From the NCBI GenBank assembly GCA_027335965.1, contig DAHWGZ010000075.1:1-7531 (forward strand): DNA of 7,531 nt. The letters are read 5' to 3'. The notes under the pieces were generated by a model. It made no database searches, was not told where the DNA came from, and saw only the letters and a program-made list of their open reading frames with translations. Shown here one piece after another: positions 6,783 through 7,531 of the stretch (position 1 is the stretch's first letter; every line of letters starts with the position of its first letter). This DNA comes from Acidiferrobacter sp. (GTDB taxonomy: Bacteria > Pseudomonadota > Gammaproteobacteria > Acidiferrobacterales > Acidiferrobacteraceae). The translations under genes and the position numbers were made by a program.

Positions 6783-7337
6783 ATGGTCAGTACAGAAACC
6801 CCTGTGTGCGATTTCGGGCGGCCCGCCCCCGATTTCGCGCTCCCGGCCACCGACGGCCGTATCCTTGGTCTCGCCGATGTATGCGGTGAACGCGGATTGC
6901 TCGTGATGTTCATCTGCAATCATTGTCCCTACGTGAAGGCGATCCGGGATCGCCTCATCCGTGACGCCGCGGCCTTGCGCGCGGAGGGCATCGGAAGCTG
7001 CGCCATCATGTCCAACGATCCGACGGATTACCCGGAGGACTCGTTTGCCAACATGCAGCGCGTCGCGCAGGAATACCGCTTCCCGTTTCCCTATCTGTAC
7101 GACGAGACGCAGGAGGTGGCGCGCCGCTTCGGGGCGGTGTGCACGCCCGATTTTTTTGGGTATGGGGCCGATCTCACGCTCCAATACCGGGGCCGGCTCG
7201 ATGCGAGCCGCAAGGAAGCGGTCGCCGACGCGCGTCGGGACCTTTTCGAGGCCATGGTCCAGGTGGCGCGTACCGGCCACGGGCCGCGCGAGCAGATCCC
7301 GAGCATGGGTTGCTCCATCAAATGGAAAGAGGCGTGA
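6783..7337 (+). CDS. Thioredoxin-fold, peroxiredoxin-like (PRX_like1 type) protein
   Basis: This is a 184-aa cytoplasmic protein with no signal peptide, of the AhpC/TSA-related thioredoxin-like family. It opens with the GRPAPDFALPATDG segment typical of peroxiredoxins (~12-25), then LLVMFICNHCPYVKAI (39-54) with a CxxC pair at C45 and C48, SNDPTDYPEDS (~77-87), FPYLYDETQEVARRFGAVCTPDFFGY (~102-127; the cis-Pro-like loop reads C120-T-P) and a C-terminal GCSIKWK (176-182). In this family the second Cys of CxxC corresponds to the peroxidatic Cys, but the rest of the peroxiredoxin catalytic triad is absent, so a thiol-disulfide or redox-repair role is likelier than classic peroxidase; the true substrate is unknown. 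ATG 6783 is preceded by GAGG (6775-6778), four bases away. It has its own likely promoter and is followed after four bases by a phosphatase-family gene, suggesting a separate operon. Confidence 0.85.
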   Translation: MVSTETPVCDFGRPAPDFALPATDGRILGLADVCGERGLLVMFICNHCPYVKAIRDRLIRDAAALRAEGIGSCAIMSNDPTDYPEDSFANMQRVAQEYRFPFPYLYDETQEVARRFGAVCTPDFFGYGADLTLQYRGRLDASRKEAVADARRDLFEAMVQVARTGHGPREQIPSMGCSIKWKEA

Positions 7338-7341
7338 ACCT

Positions 7342-7531
7342 TTGACTGTCGACCAGGACCTCGATCCTCGCACCCATTCCGCGCTTGAGGTCCTGGAGGG
7401 TCTCCTTCAAGAGGTCGCGCAGCGGGAAATCATGCCGCTGTTTGGCGTGAGCACCCCGCGGCTCAAGGAAGACGGCAGCCTCGTGACCGCCGCCGATACC
7501 GCCGTCCAGGCATGGCTTGCCAAGGAGCTGC
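7342..7531 (+). CDS. Inositol-monophosphatase-family protein, N-terminal fragment
   Basis: This gene runs off the right edge; 63 codons are visible. The proposed start is TTG 7342, nine bases after AAAGAGG (7326-7332) and four bases after the preceding stop codon. No better ATG or GTG is in frame nearby; the next ATG, at 7432, would remove the first helix. The N-terminal helix (SALEVLEGLLQEVAQREIMP, ~13-32) is followed by LKEDGSLVTAADTAVQAWL (41-59), the K-x-D-x-S-x-V-T-x-x-D-x-x-x-x motif (K42, D44, S46, T49, D52) that opens IMPase-fold, Mg2+-dependent phosphatases. Members hydrolyse inositol phosphate, histidinol phosphate (HisN) or 3'-phosphoadenosine 5'-phosphate (CysQ). The metal-binding and substrate regions lie beyond the window, so the substrate cannot be assigned. 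Close spacing suggests co-transcription with the peroxiredoxin-like gene. Confidence 0.8.
   Translation, partial: MTVDQDLDPRTHSALEVLEGLLQEVAQREIMPLFGVSTPRLKEDGSLVTAADTAVQAWLAKEL

Noticed and set aside
6631..6906. A + strand open frame of 91 codons running from the gap into the peroxiredoxin-like gene
   Set aside because: It overlaps the start of the well-supported gene in another frame, crosses the promoter region and shows no domain.
1..7531. A novel defence, mobile or CRISPR-like system
   Set aside because: There are no spaced direct repeats, transposase or integrase, toxin-antitoxin pair or nuclease domains. All six genes are chemosensory, redox or phosphatase family members with recognisable folds.

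Overview
The window is a GC-rich stretch of a bacterial chromosome with all genes on the + strand. It holds the distal part of a type IV pilus (Pil-Chp type) chemosensory operon, then a 329-base gap, then the start of a second transcription unit. The gene content and protein style fit a high-GC gammaproteobacterium: a PilJ-type receptor next to a ChpA/PilL hybrid kinase with a FimL-like N-terminus and a ChpC-like CheW. An environmental or acidophilic sulfur-oxidiser-like lineage is possible, but this is inference and no species can be named from the sequence.

Region 1 (1-6453) is a tightly packed operon. It has the 3' end of a pilJ-like methyl-accepting receptor, a very large ChpA/PilL hybrid histidine kinase (about 1735 aa; FimL-like N-terminus, three canonical Hpt domains, CheA kinase core, CheW, REC), a divergent CheW-like adaptor joined to it by an ATGA stop-start overlap, and a ChpC-like CheW protein whose ATG lies inside the end of the previous gene. 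Together they would couple a membrane array to autophosphorylation of the kinase and phosphotransfer to PilG/PilH-type regulators that control pilus extension and retraction, and possibly cAMP. Unlike the Pseudomonas aeruginosa cluster, no CheR-like pilK sits between pilJ and chpA, and no CheB-like chpB follows chpA.

Region 2 (6454-6782) is non-coding. It has a GC hairpin directly after the operon's last stop codon, a second very strong hairpin about 100 bases further on, a loose inverted repeat around that hairpin, and a good extended -10 promoter candidate next to a small palindrome upstream of the following gene.

Region 3 (6783-7531) holds a thioredoxin-fold, peroxiredoxin-like protein with a CNHC motif. 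Four bases after its stop codon comes the truncated 5' end of an inositol-monophosphatase-family gene with a TTG start. I see no mobile element, CRISPR array, tRNA or rRNA. The window looks like a core housekeeping and motility region, with a few lineage-specific oddities, rather than a novel defence or accessory system.
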